Below, piece after piece: positions 7,679 to 16,956 of a DNA stretch of 23,612 nucleotides (positions are counted from its first letter, which is position 1; each line of letters begins with the position of its first letter). Under the pieces are notes generated by a model. It had not been told where the DNA came from. It saw nothing but the letters and a program-made list of their open reading frames with translations, and made no database searches. A program made the position numbers and the translations under genes. Where the stretch lies: the NCBI GenBank assembly GCA_027578815.1, contig JANBTH010000251.1:1-23612 (forward strand), written 5' to 3'. This DNA is from Coemansia sp. RSA 1804. Its lineage: Eukaryota; Kickxellomycota; Kickxellomycetes; Kickxellales; Kickxellaceae.

Positions 7679-7963
7679 CTACTGCGTTGAATGCAGGACG
7701 TTATCTCTAATCTTTGAAATTGGAAGCCCTGGAAAAACCTGTTCGGATGCTGTGAATGCAGTTGTAGGTCCCTCGCTGCACGCGCTTGTCGCACTACGCA
7801 ATTCCTTATCTCTTAACTCCCTAAAGAGACACGGCATTTGTCCATCTGCTTTTTGCTCGCAAGTAAACTCGCAGGCGGTCTGTTGATCAATCTTACACTC
7901 GTTTTTAAACAAGTCAAGGTCTCCTGTCTGAATAAAAAGATTTGGCCGCGTGAAAACAGTCAT
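7679..7963 (-). CDS. Candidate small Cys-containing protein (94 residues) or single exon
   Basis: An ATG-initiated frame of 94 residues ends in TAG; two more codons upstream are open but begin at TTG. The peptide has no low complexity and carries five cysteines, spaced as NEC, TAC, FTC, MPC and SAC (ECKIDQQTACEFTCEQ, then QMPCLFREL). It has no signal peptide and no membrane segment, and I do not recognise it. By hand count only about two fifths of its codons end in G or C, clearly less than in the strongly biased genes around it. It could be a young or lineage-specific gene, one exon of a longer gene, a decaying remnant, or chance. The composition and the AATAAA 59 bases past the stop are the only points in its favour. 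Confidence 0.3.
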   Translation of the reverse strand: MTVFTRPNLFIQTGDLDLFKNECKIDQQTACEFTCEQKADGQMPCLFRELRDKELRSATSACSEGPTTAFTASEQVFPGLPISKIRDNVLHSTQ

Positions 7964-9334
7964 GGTCAATAAAATTAAATTTGTTCAAGAGAGAAAAAGT
8001 TATTTTGAAATAGAAAGAAAATAAAAGAAAAAACCCTGAAAGCAAGTATAGCTCAAGGGACAGCACAGGAAAGAGAATCCTGTGTGGATTGGTAGGTTTT
8101 TTTATAGTTTTGAAACAGCAATTAGATATTTTATAAGTTTATTTACTATTAATGCTGTGAAAGAAGAAAGTAAAATACAGCGGGAAATAGAAACGCACAA
8201 AGACTGTAAGGAAACGATATATTGAACAATGTAGAATTCCTAGTTGTGCATCTTTTATCTGAAAAGCAAGCCTTAAGGGTTTACACTGTAGTTTTATGCA
8301 AAGTAAGGGTTTATTTATTGCTCCTAGTTTCCATTTCGTATTATTGTATGGGCCACATGTAAAAACATAGAGTACAATGACAATTGAACACTGGAATATG
8401 GATAATGACAAGCATCGAGAAATACAGGAAATGTAAAGACCAAAGCTGATTTAGGAAGAGAAAGCGCATCATTTCCAAGAAACGAGTCAAACATCAAACA
8501 ACAACAGGCTCTTAACGTGATATTGGGTTTGACGTGTTCAGATAACAGCATGCGTGGGTCAATGCTGTTGAACTATTAAACCTGAGCAGAGGCAAACACT
8601 ACAAATGCATGGTAATTCATGGTTATCAAAATGGAATGGAATTGTAATTTACTTCGTATGTGCACTGAGTCAAAATGATGCTTGATATACTCAGCATCTA
8701 GCATCACGATTGTGATATTTATTATACTCTGAAAACGGTGCATGATAAATACACGTTAATAGATTTGACATTGAGCATTCTGTACATTGCTTTTTACGTT
8801 CTGACATAAAAGCCAATTTCTATTTCCGAAAAAAGAGAAAAGAAATTACAATACACTCTCTTTTTACATTAATATCATGTTTAATATTGGATATATCTTG
8901 TTTTATAGTTTGACTTCCCAATGCTACCATTGTATCAACATTGGCAAGTGACAAGAAAAAAGGACTCTTTATATTCTAACGTTGTATTCATGAAAGAACA
9001 GTAAAAGGTAAATGCATAAACGCTATCTTTCTGAGAAACATGATCAGCGGCAGCTGTTTCTTGGGTTAAATTTCCAAGAAGGTGTGCTTTTTGATGAGAC
9101 TAAATGGCTTTGTGTGGTTAAAAATGAAGTGGACGAAGCCAGGCATTGGAACCGATGACACCATTGATTAGCGATTTACTTTGCTGTAGCAGAAGCTTGT
9201 TTCTTGTCATTAAAAATTGTGAATGGGTTCCGCCCGCGAAAGAAAAAGAGGAAAAGTAAGGGGAAAATTGGTAAATGCAAAGCAGCTCCTAAAAGAAAAA
9301 GGAAGGAAAATACGAGATCTCAACTTTGTATCAG
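7964..9334. other. Gene-poor AT-rich interval upstream of the small ORF and downstream of GH17
   Basis: About 1.4 kb of AT-rich sequence, with many poly-A and poly-T runs. ATG-initiated frames such as 8324-8551 (75 residues, minus strand) have scattered codons and no motif. I found no tRNA-like T-loop with matching stems, no terminal repeats and no transposase-like frame. The right end presumably includes the GH17 3' UTR, although I see no canonical AATAAA there. Otherwise I see nothing. Confidence 0.5.
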
Positions 9335-10549
9335 TTAAACAAACGAGGAAGCAGCAAGCGCAGCAGCCGAAAAGGCAATAGCAGCGGCAGTAGAAAGAAC
9401 ATTTCCACCAGCTACTGACATTGCACCACTGGTTTCGGTTTCCTCAGACTCAAGCCCACTGGCAGCACCGCTTTGATCGTCTGCGCTCTCGCTTTCAAGG
9501 TCAAGAAGCTCGTCAGAAGCGTCATTATCGTCCTTTCCATCAGCATCGCTCTCATCGGCATCACTGCTATCATTAGCGGAAGCATCGCTCTCGCCGTTGC
9601 TCTCGCTCTGGCTCTGGCTCTCCTCGCCGGGCGTTCCGTTAGGCACAAAGCCCTTGCAGTTGTACATGGGGAGCGTAATCTTTGGTTTCTTGTCGCCATC
9701 AAGGATACCCCAATGCGTCTCAACATCGCTGGCATTGGTGGTAGGTTTCCATGCCTCATCAAACGCACTGAACCACACGTACCTGATGTTCTCGAGATTA
9801 GCACGACAAATAAACTCCTTCATGTACTGCTTCTCGTTCTTAAGAGTCGGGGCCGAATCTCCATAGTTGCCGCCATCCGAGGGCCATCCGGTCTCACCAA
9901 CAACAACTTCCTTGGTTCCAGCAATCTTCTGGATATCGTAGATGTGCTGGAACATCTTGTCCTGGGCGCCCTCGATCGGAACGCCTTCCCAGAACGGAAA
10001 TGCGTGCATGTTGACGTAGTCAACTGCATCGACTATCGTTTTATCAATGGATGGCCAGGTCTCGGACGTTGTGACCGGAATGCTTCCAAGGCCCAGCTTG
10101 GTCAGCGCGCTCTTGGTGTCCTTGACCTTGGCAGCTATCTGCGCCTGTGTCTGCTCCTCGCGGTAAACGGCCTCATTACCAACAATAACCGCGCTCACCT
10201 GTTTCTTAAAGTCAAAGAGCCCGGCCAGACGGAGAAGCTCCTTCTTGTCGGCCTCGTACGAGCTGTCATCCTTGCCAACCCACAGCCCAAGCTGCACCTT
10301 CCAGTCGGTGTTCTCCATCGCACGGAGTATAGGCTCGCCCTGCTTGCAGTCGTTGACCGAGTAGATGCGCACTTCCTTGGTAAAGTCCTCGAGCACCTTC
10401 AGATCGTCACGGACAGAGTCGACTGTTGGGCAATCTCCGGTCTTGATCTGCTTGGCGTTGTACGACAGTGCGTGGAAAGGAAGAGAATCCGCCGCCATAG
10501 CGGTGGCCGAGGCCGCCGCCATTGCAGCAAGCGTAAGCGTAAACTTCAT
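9335..10549 (-). CDS. GH17 beta-1,3-glucanase-type cell-wall protein, predicted GPI-anchored
   Basis: A 404-residue protein. GH17 enzymes of the fungal wall cut or remodel beta-1,3-glucan with a retaining two-glutamate mechanism. Residues 1-20 are a clear signal peptide (MKFTLTLAAMAAASATAMAA). The (beta/alpha)8 barrel spans about 22-305. The general acid lies in VGNEAVYREE (Glu126) and the nucleophile in VVVGETGWPSD (Glu219); WFSAFDEAWKP and HWGILDGD follow as in the Bgl2/Scw4 group. After the barrel comes an acidic Ser/Asp/Glu linker (about 312-372), then a small-residue hydrophobic C-terminus without charged residues after GAMSVAGGN, which reads as a GPI-attachment signal. Both catalytic residues are present, so activity is likely. 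The upstream leader is a pyrimidine tract followed by AATAATAACAATAATA directly before the ATG, a favourable context suggesting good expression. Confidence 0.93.
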   Translation of the reverse strand: MKFTLTLAAMAAASATAMAADSLPFHALSYNAKQIKTGDCPTVDSVRDDLKVLEDFTKEVRIYSVNDCKQGEPILRAMENTDWKVQLGLWVGKDDSSYEADKKELLRLAGLFDFKKQVSAVIVGNEAVYREEQTQAQIAAKVKDTKSALTKLGLGSIPVTTSETWPSIDKTIVDAVDYVNMHAFPFWEGVPIEGAQDKMFQHIYDIQKIAGTKEVVVGETGWPSDGGNYGDSAPTLKNEKQYMKEFICRANLENIRYVWFSAFDEAWKPTTNASDVETHWGILDGDKKPKITLPMYNCKGFVPNGTPGEESQSQSESNGESDASANDSSDADESDADGKDDNDASDELLDLESESADDQSGAASGLESEETETSGAMSVAGGNVLSTAAAIAFSAAALAASSFV

Positions 10550-11675
10550 TATTATTGTTATTATTCGAACCCCTTGTCAAAAGGAAGAAGAAGAGAAGGG
10601 AAAAGCTGGATGAAGGATAAGGTGAGGAAAAAAGAGTGGGTATGCTGTGCTATGCAGTCAAGCAGAGGGAAAAAAGTGCAAAGTTGGCAAAGTGTTAAAA
10701 ATGCGTTGGGTTACGTGAAAAAGAACAGAAAAGAGAAAGAAAGGAAAGGCTGCTGGGTTGTTTTTCTCTGAAAATAAAATTCTGTGTATTTTTCTGCTCT
10801 TTTGGCTGCTGGAAACCAAAAAAACCTCATAAACGAGGGATTTACGATGACAAAAAGACAAATGCAATGCAGACCATCATTATGAGACCGCATCTATTTT
10901 TAGAGGAAAAACAATAACAACAACAATCACATTCCATTTTTCCTGTAAAGAGCATAAAAGGAGGAGTTGGAAAAAGCATGGCAGTATCCGCAGATACAGG
11001 TGTTTGACAAGCATGTGGAACCATTTCCTGTTTATACCAGAATTTTGCGGCAGAAACGTGGCCTGTGAAGCACATCACCCTCCGTTGTACAATGAATGTC
11101 CTTTTCGCAGCAAAAAGGATGTTAAAGAACAAATGCTAATAAAGTAGCAGAAACCATTCTTCTCCTTTTCAAGCCAGAGTTGCCAACATGCAGCTTTTCA
11201 TTTCAACAAAACGAGCGGATCGAAACAGACCATGTTCGTCCCCCGCAGCCCGATCAGAACACGCAGGCATACAAGAGCTATCCGGTCAGGCTATTATTTT
11301 CGCTTTCTATTGTTTTGCCCCATCTCCCTCATTTGCTGCAAATCAATAGAAAATTAGACGTGGACCCATTGAGCTGACAGGATTACAGTCTCCCCCTTTT
11401 CACCACTCATTATCCAGAGGATATCCGGTTGATCTGATTCGGGCAATGCAAAGCAAGTCAGCAGATTACTCAAGACGTTCTTTTCTTTTTTAATGGTGAG
11501 GCATGCTGGCATTTCATTCTTTCTCTTTCTCCTTTTTAATATTATGTCAGTGTTACTTTTTTTTTACTTTTAACGAATTCTATAAAAAGAAATACTCGTA
11601 CTGCTTATTTTTTTTTTAGAAATTTCTGTTACTAAGAGAAAACACGTTGAGAAAAGGATTCACAAAAGGAGAAAA
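10550..11675. other. Divergent promoter region between GH17 and DUS2
   Basis: About 1.1 kb between two outward-facing genes. The left end carries the GH17 leader, pyrimidine-rich on the minus strand at about 10572-10605. The right end carries T-runs, a TATAAAAAG element and a tttttttttag run that could mark an intron end in the DUS2 leader. Reading frames here are short and random. I see no RNA gene. The size is enough for two separate promoters. Confidence 0.55.
11581..11589 (+). promoter_or_regulatory. TATA-like element upstream of DUS2
   Basis: TATAAAAAG lies 95 bases before the DUS2 ATG, a reasonable distance for a fungal core promoter with a short leader. The surroundings are AT-rich, so chance occurrence is possible. 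Confidence 0.4.
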
Positions 11676-12812
11676 ATGACAGTAGAGCAAGAAGGGCAGG
11701 AGGAGACATGGCGAAACAGGTACCGCGGAGGGTTCTTTCTAGCGCCGATGGTCCGCATAGGCACGCTGCCGATGCGTCTCCTCAGCCTGCAATACGGCGC
11801 CGACCTCGTATGGTCGCCCGAGACCATAGACAAAAGCATAATAGGAAGCGAGCGTCAGGTAAACCACCAAACGGGGGTAATAAGTTACATGAAGGACGGG
11901 AAGGAAGTATTCACCACACACGCAGACGAAAGAAGTAGAGTGGTGTTCCAGCTGGGATCCGCTGATCCCGAGACTGCGCTGCTGGCGGCACGGACCGTGG
12001 AGCGCGATGTGGCGGGGTTTGATCTCAACTGCGGGTGTCCTAAGCGGTTCTCCATTCAGGGCGGGATGGGCGCAGCACTGATGTCCGATCCCGACCGGCT
12101 CTGCGGCATCCTCACAAAACTGGTTCAGAGCGTCAGTGTGCCCGTCAGCTGCAAGATCAGGATATTTGAAGACGAGGAAAAGACCCTGGCGCTTGTTCGG
12201 CGGATCGCAGGGACCGGAGTTAGTGCACTGACGGTGCATTGCCGTACAAAGAACATGCGGCCGCGGGAGAAGGCGCTCTGGGATCGGCTCAACAGCGTGG
12301 TCAACGGGGTGCCGGATCGTCTCCCGGTCATCCTCAATGGCGATGTATTTGCGCACGGGGATGTGGAGCGGGCAAAGGAGATCACGGGGGCAACGAGTGT
12401 GATGACTGCGCGTGGGGCGGCTGCTAATCCGTCGATCTTCCGGTCCGACGGGACCATCGATACCATTGAGACCGTTGTTGAGTACGTTAGGATGGCGGTT
12501 CGGACAAGAAACCCGTTCCACAACACAAAGTACACGCTTCTGCAGATGTATCCAGACACCAGGTCCCAGAAGTACATGGACATTCGGAGCACGAAAACGT
12601 ACGAGGCAATGTGCGGGTGTCTTGGGCTTCAGCAGTTCTACCAAGCTGAATGGGCTCAGGATACTGGTAGTGGCGATGTTGGCACCAATCAGTTGAACGG
12701 TGCAGACACGCGGCAAGGTCCAAAGAAACGGTGTGCGGATGATGCTGGGGAGCCGTTAACTGCCGACAATGAACCATATGTCGAAGCTCCACCCAAGCGT
12801 GCCAAAGAGTAG
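11676..12812 (+). CDS. DUS2: tRNA-dihydrouridine(20) synthase, Dus2/Smm1 type
   Basis: A 378-residue single-exon gene, close to yeast Smm1 in length. Dus2 is an FMN enzyme that uses NADPH to reduce uridine 20 in the D-loop of cytoplasmic tRNAs. The TIM barrel begins with FFLAPMVRIGTLPMR (about 20-34) and ADLVWSPETIDKSI. The catalytic-cysteine block reads DLNCGCPKRFSIQGGMGAAL from 116, with Cys121 as the expected proton donor. SCKIRIF, TVHCRTKNMRPRE, VILNGDVF and VMTARGAAANPSIF are FMN- and tRNA-facing blocks. A helical domain (VVEYVRMAV to LQQFYQAEW) follows. The last 40 residues are variable and hold two basic clusters (PKKR, PPKRAKE) that could act as nuclear signals. The C-terminal double-stranded-RNA-binding domain of animal DUS2 is absent, as in yeast. 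The first ATG, after a purine-rich leader, is the natural start. Confidence 0.93.
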   Translation: MTVEQEGQEETWRNRYRGGFFLAPMVRIGTLPMRLLSLQYGADLVWSPETIDKSIIGSERQVNHQTGVISYMKDGKEVFTTHADERSRVVFQLGSADPETALLAARTVERDVAGFDLNCGCPKRFSIQGGMGAALMSDPDRLCGILTKLVQSVSVPVSCKIRIFEDEEKTLALVRRIAGTGVSALTVHCRTKNMRPREKALWDRLNSVVNGVPDRLPVILNGDVFAHGDVERAKEITGATSVMTARGAAANPSIFRSDGTIDTIETVVEYVRMAVRTRNPFHNTKYTLLQMYPDTRSQKYMDIRSTKTYEAMCGCLGLQQFYQAEWAQDTGSGDVGTNQLNGADTRQGPKKRCADDAGEPLTADNEPYVEAPPKRAKE

Positions 12813-12828
12813 AAATTCTGCCATAGTC

Positions 12829-12843
12829 ATATATATATATATA
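12829..12843. repeat. (AT)n microsatellite in the DUS2 3' flank
   Basis: About seven AT units lie 17 bases after the DUS2 stop codon. Such a run can form a cruciform or vary in length; nothing indicates a coding or regulatory role. Confidence 0.8.
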
Positions 12844-12946
12844 ATCCAGCCCCTGTTCAACAAAAACCAGGCACATAGCGTTTGTTGCTGTTGTTGTTAG
12901 ATGGACAAGATCATTCCTTACACAGCATTCAGGTTGAATACAGAAA

Positions 12947-12952
12947 AATAAA
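12947..12952 (+). terminator. Probable DUS2 polyadenylation signal (AATAAA)
   Basis: AATAAA lies 135 bases past the DUS2 stop and 107 bases short of the convergent ADAM stop. It is the only canonical signal in this 246-base tail-to-tail gap, so it is the best candidate for the DUS2 3' end. Confidence 0.6.
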
Positions 12953-13058
12953 AGCTGAATAACGCGGAAGAGCGGTATAAACAACGGCTGTTATGATTGA
13001 CCAACCAACCAACCAGTTTAATTAAGGTTAGTAGTTGCTATTTCGTCGGAAAGTGCCA

Positions 13059-16000
13059 TCAAAACCTCCTGGACTCCATGCGAGTGGGTGGCTGCGGCTG
13101 CTGCTGGTAATAAGGCTGATGCTGCTGTTGCTGCTGGCCGTATTCGCCAGGATAGCCACCACCACCGTCACCACCGGAGGCTGGAGAAATAGGCGACTCC
13201 AGATGGAACCTTTCAGGCGAGCCGTTTCCTGGCCCTCGTGCCACAGCACCACCATCCATCTGTTGTTGCCTCTGTGTATCGTCGTGCTGCGGATAGTGGC
13301 TGTAGGGGTATCCGTTGTACGTTGCGGGATTAACCCAGCCCGACGGAGCTGGGGGAGGCGGAGAATAGTGGTGGTGACTGTTTGGCAAAAACATCGGCGA
13401 CGGCTGAGCCGAGGACGGATCGGGAACAAACTGGGATTGAGGAGGGCCGTTCCTGCGAAGAAAGTTTCCTCTTGGGCTCATAGGCCCACCTCCAGCAGCA
13501 GCAGCAGCAGCAGCAGCAGGGCCGATTGGCGGGGCCATTGGCATCAAACCGATTGGCGACGGATGGCTGCTGCTCAGCCGCTGGTTCTTGGCCAGCAACG
13601 GCTTGGGACGGTACCGACGCCACCCAAGACAGCAGTTGAAGAAGCGGCAGCAGACGGTGAAGAGAATGGCAATGATGACCAGGCCAACAATGATGGTGAC
13701 GGGGATGGACACAGCCAGGTTGCGCTGGAACAGAAGCAAGAACTGGTAGAACCCGTTCTCGCCCTTACACGACCCGCCCTTACACCTCGCATGGAAACCG
13801 CAGTCTGTGCCATCAATGAAGCTGCCAGACATGAAGACGCAGCCCAGGGCGTTCTTTGGATCAGCGCACTGGAAGTCGCAGAGATCGCCGGCCAGATTCA
13901 AAGTGCACCGCTTCGTGTAACCGTCAGCACCGCCTCGTGCGGCACACTGCGCGTCCCGGGACGTGCACTGCCCAGACGCGCACTTGAGTCCGTCCTGCGT
14001 GTTGTTTCCGCACGCCGAGCCGTCGTCAACATGCTTGTCGGCCGGACACTCGGCGGAGACGCCGTCGCAGATCTCGGCAATGTCGCACTCGGAGTACTTG
14101 GGCCGGCACACAGAGTCCTTTGCCATCACCTTGCACTGCGAGCAGCAGAGATCGTTAGCGTCGGCGCACTGGGCACCGGACTTGAGCTTGCATGTCTTGG
14201 CGTCGCAGCACGGATCGGATGCGCACTCATCGCTGGTGCCGCAGTCGCACTCCTCGCCTTCTTCCTTGATACCGTTGCCGCACATGCCGGCGCTCAGCGT
14301 ATTGCGTTTTCCGGGATCCTGGAGACACTGCACAGCCGTCGATTTGATAGTAGCACACATGTTCTTGATCGAGCAGGGGCTGAAGTCGTCGGAGCTGACG
14401 GGACTGGTCGGATTCATGATGTACTTTGCGCTGCAGTCGCACTTGTCGGAGCACGGACAGCAGCCGGAGCAGGATGATCCCGAGCACGGACACTCCTGGC
14501 TGGTGCAGTCGTGCATGGCGCCAAAGTTGTGGCCGACCTCATGCGCAACCACCTTCCACTCGTCGCGCGAGACTGCCGATACGCCGGTGCCCGATGACAC
14601 GCCGCCCTGCGCGGTATGTGTAGATGAGCCCGTGGAGCACACAGTGCCCAGCCATGCCAGACCCACTTCGGTGCCGGTCGGGCAGTTTGTCATCAGATGC
14701 CACAATCCGCATCCGTCGTCACCGCGTCCGCCGCGCCATGCGCTGAAGTCGCTGAGCCGACTGTCGATCTTGTACGACTCGCTGCATCCGCGGTTCCACG
14801 CCTTGGTTCCGTTGATGTCCGACGGACACGTCAGCTCCTCGATCTCCAGCGCAATCAGTCCCAGCGCCACGTTGAGCTGCCGCTCGTACACCGAGCTCGC
14901 CTGGTTCCAGTTGCTGAGAATCTGCTGCCGCGCGTTGTCCTGCGACTGGTAGTGCGTGACGTACGTGCAGTCTGCCGCCGCGCCCATGTACATCACTGTG
15001 CGCTTCGACATGCATCCCGCGTCAAGCGCGCTCTGTCCGTTGTCAAAGTCCGTGCGCTTAGTAAGCAGCCTCTTGCCAATGTCGCGAACCCCAAGCGATA
15101 CCCGCTGCTGGAAATTGAGTGGGTCGTGTGCTTCGATGCGGTGAGGAATGGCAGGGATGGTTCCAGGAAGCCTGTTTGTGCCGCAGGTCTGCGGTTGCAT
15201 GTTGTGGGCATCTGGTTTCTTCTCTGGTGTGCGCTGGGTCTGTGCATGCTCTTCAACAAGATCGGACTGGCGGTACACAATAGAGGCAGCGAGACGCAGG
15301 TCGTGCGATCTGGCGCTTGGATTGGCCAGCATCGGATCGGCCGCCATCTTTGACCGCATGTACGAAGCCGCCGGTTTCACGTAGAATGTTTCGCCGTTGA
15401 CCGAAAACAGCCCGTCAAGAACCGCACGGCCCATGTGGTCCTTGAACACCGCCAACCGCACCCACGATCCGCGGGTGTCAAACGAGAACTGGTTGCGGTG
15501 CGCCAGCTCCCACACGCGCAGTCCTGCCGGCTCCGCATCGGGCGGCTGCACTCCGCCCACACGCAGCACGTGGCCGCGGTAGATGCCAATTCCCGCCGTA
15601 TCCAACCTCTGCCGCTCCGTCCCGCCTCCCGCCAGCGCCCGCGTCACCGTTGCCTCGGGATGTACAAGGTCGTAGTTGGGCTCCACCACCAGCGCATATG
15701 TTGTGTTGAATACCCGCAACGATACGTGGAACGTGTCATGGTCTATCATCTCCTCCAGCGCCAGTCGTCGGTGGAACGACCGCTTCCTTTTCGTAACCGC
15801 CACGCCTTCCTCATTGCTCCCGCTGTGCTCTGCAAGCCGATGCACCACCGGCTCCGCTATGAATTCATACCGACCCACTAGAGGGATGCTGCTGCTGGTG
15901 GACCGTCCTACAAACCAGCCCCCAATAGAATGAATAAATAAATAAACAAACGGTAACTATGACATTTTAATTTCCAACCACATCGAGCTAAATTCCACCC

Positions 16001-16168
16001 ACCCGTGGTCCACGCCTAACCCTGCGTTGCATTCGCAACAGATGTATTTCTGAACCGAATGCCACATATACAAAATTTAGTAATATAAAGGAACTAACCT
16101 TGAGCAACTATGCAAAAATGTAGTGTAGCCAAAACCACCAACGCCAGACATCGTGTTATTCCCAGCAT
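13059..16168 (-). CDS. ADAM-type transmembrane metalloprotease (M12B, disintegrin domain), two exons
   Basis: I join exon 1 (16168-16099) to exon 2 (15877-13059) for 962 residues. The long frame alone has no ATG; it opens at GTG 15878. Upstream, an ATG at 16168 begins a hydrophobic signal peptide (MLGITRCLALVVLATLHF) ending VAQ at a GTTAGT donor, and the CTAG acceptor restores the frame exactly. Domains: prodomain (about 24-280); reprolysin-like protease with the zinc motif HEVGHNFGAMHDC (469-481); Cys-rich disintegrin module (about 553-645, starting CGNGIKEEGEECDCG); further Cys-rich part; one membrane helix (about 745-769, PVTIIVGLVIIAILFTVCC); and a roughly 190-residue cytoplasmic tail rich in Pro, Gln and Gly with an Ala8 run. 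The three zinc histidines and the catalytic Glu are intact, so activity is expected. Related fungal proteins include S. pombe Mde10 and Aspergillus ADM proteins. Likely on the secretory pathway or cell surface. Family certain; the N-terminal splice is well supported but predicted. Confidence 0.88.
13495..13521 (-). repeat. GCT/GCA triplet run encoding poly-Ala in the ADAM tail
   Basis: A run of trinucleotides encodes eight alanines (GPAAAAAAAAGGGP) in the cytoplasmic tail of the ADAM protein. It is a simple-sequence expansion inside a region predicted to be disordered. Confidence 0.8.
15878..16098 (-). other. Predicted intron in the ADAM gene
   Basis: The 221-base intron starts with the donor AG|GTTAGT, whose first intron base is 16098, and ends at ccctctag (AG at 15879-15878). 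Both exon edges are in phase 1, and the joined codon is G plus TG. A second acceptor, tttgtag (AG at 15909-15908), lies 30 bases earlier and is also in phase; it would add ten residues (GRSTSSSIPL) after the signal peptide. The intron is AT-rich with in-frame stops. I did not find a clear branch-point consensus. Confidence 0.7.
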
Positions 16169-16956
16169 GGCCTTCTATTATGCAACTAAGCTGTATATGA
16201 GAAAAATAAAAAATAAAAAACAGGAACTGAAAGCCAGGAGTTTATGCAAAAAGAGAGGAGTAAAGAAGAATAAAAATAAAAAAGGAACAAAAAGCAAAAG
16301 AAATGCTTTGCTGTTTATTGTACGCTCAGGGAGGCAAGAAAGACAAGCTGCTCTCGCACTCTTCCTCGGCCTCATCAAAGAATGATGAAAAACATAAATA
16401 GTTTTTTCTATTCTTAAATCGCGGCCGAGGAACGTGGGATTGGAATGGCATGGCTATGACATCCCGCATTTTTTCTTATTTGTGTTCTGGTTGCTCGTGG
16501 CTGATGTTTCGCCCTTTCTCATGTCTATTTTCTTTGACTTGTGTACTTTTTCTCTCTCTTCGCATTGCGGGATATGCATGTCAATCGAATTCTAGAAATA
16601 AACATCACAGAGAACCCCGCATCTAACCTCCCCCAAACGCACTGTTTTCTTCTGTTTTCTCTTCCAAACAGCGACTAAAAACCCGCAACAATAACTACCA
16701 CTTTTACCAGTTGAAAGATAAACAGGTAAATTAATAGGCAAGAGAGCCGCTTGAATCAACCAACTCTATAACCCTGGTCAGTGCTGAAGATCTGCCCGCA
16801 TCTCATCAATCAATCAATTTATATACGCTTGCAGGGTCCAGCCCTAAAAAATCCTGTTCATGCATTAGGCTCAAAACCCATTTCAAAACAAGCTCCAGCT
16901 TTCCTTGTTATGCCCGTTACAACTCACGAAAAACAACGACAAACAACCGCGATATT
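16169..16956. other. Spacer between IML1 and the ADAM gene
   Basis: Both flanking genes run leftward, so this 788-base stretch should hold the IML1 3' UTR and the ADAM promoter and leader. Next to the ADAM ATG is a long purine-rich (plus strand) block at 16198-16310; its antisense reading as a Phe/Leu-rich frame (16178-16378) reflects composition. CCCGCAT occurs at 16463, 16616 and 16795, and the related CCCGCAA on the other strand at about 16567. I see no RNA gene and no canonical AATAAA for IML1. Confidence 0.5.

Noticed and set aside
8324..8551. 75-residue ATG-initiated minus-strand frame
   Set aside because: The AT-rich random-looking codons, absence of motifs, overlap with other equally random frames and lack of a 3' signal argue against a gene.
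9094..9171. 25-codon plus-strand ATG frame (MRLNGFVWLK...) in the GH17 3' flank
   Set aside because: It is too short, with no motif or context supporting translation. It could be part of a remnant, but nothing confirms that.
10560..10580. ggggttcgaat on the minus strand, resembling a tRNA T-loop
   Set aside because: No complementary T-stem, anticodon arm or acceptor stem could be found around it.
13035..14477. 480-residue plus-strand frame opposite the ADAM gene, with a neighbouring 329-residue frame at 13963-14952
   Set aside because: Both lie opposite the zinc-protease and disintegrin coding sequence and have composition typical of shadows.
15876..15878. GTG as start codon of the ADAM protein
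   Set aside because: Fungal nuclear genes start at ATG; this GTG is the last intron base plus the first two exon 2 bases, and exon 1 supplies a proper signal peptide.
16178..16378. Phe/Leu-rich minus-strand frame resembling a membrane peptide near the ADAM 5' end
   Set aside because: The hydrophobicity comes from a polypyrimidine stretch on the minus strand, and its reading does not connect to the ADAM exon. The ATG at 16168 gives a better signal peptide with a proper donor.
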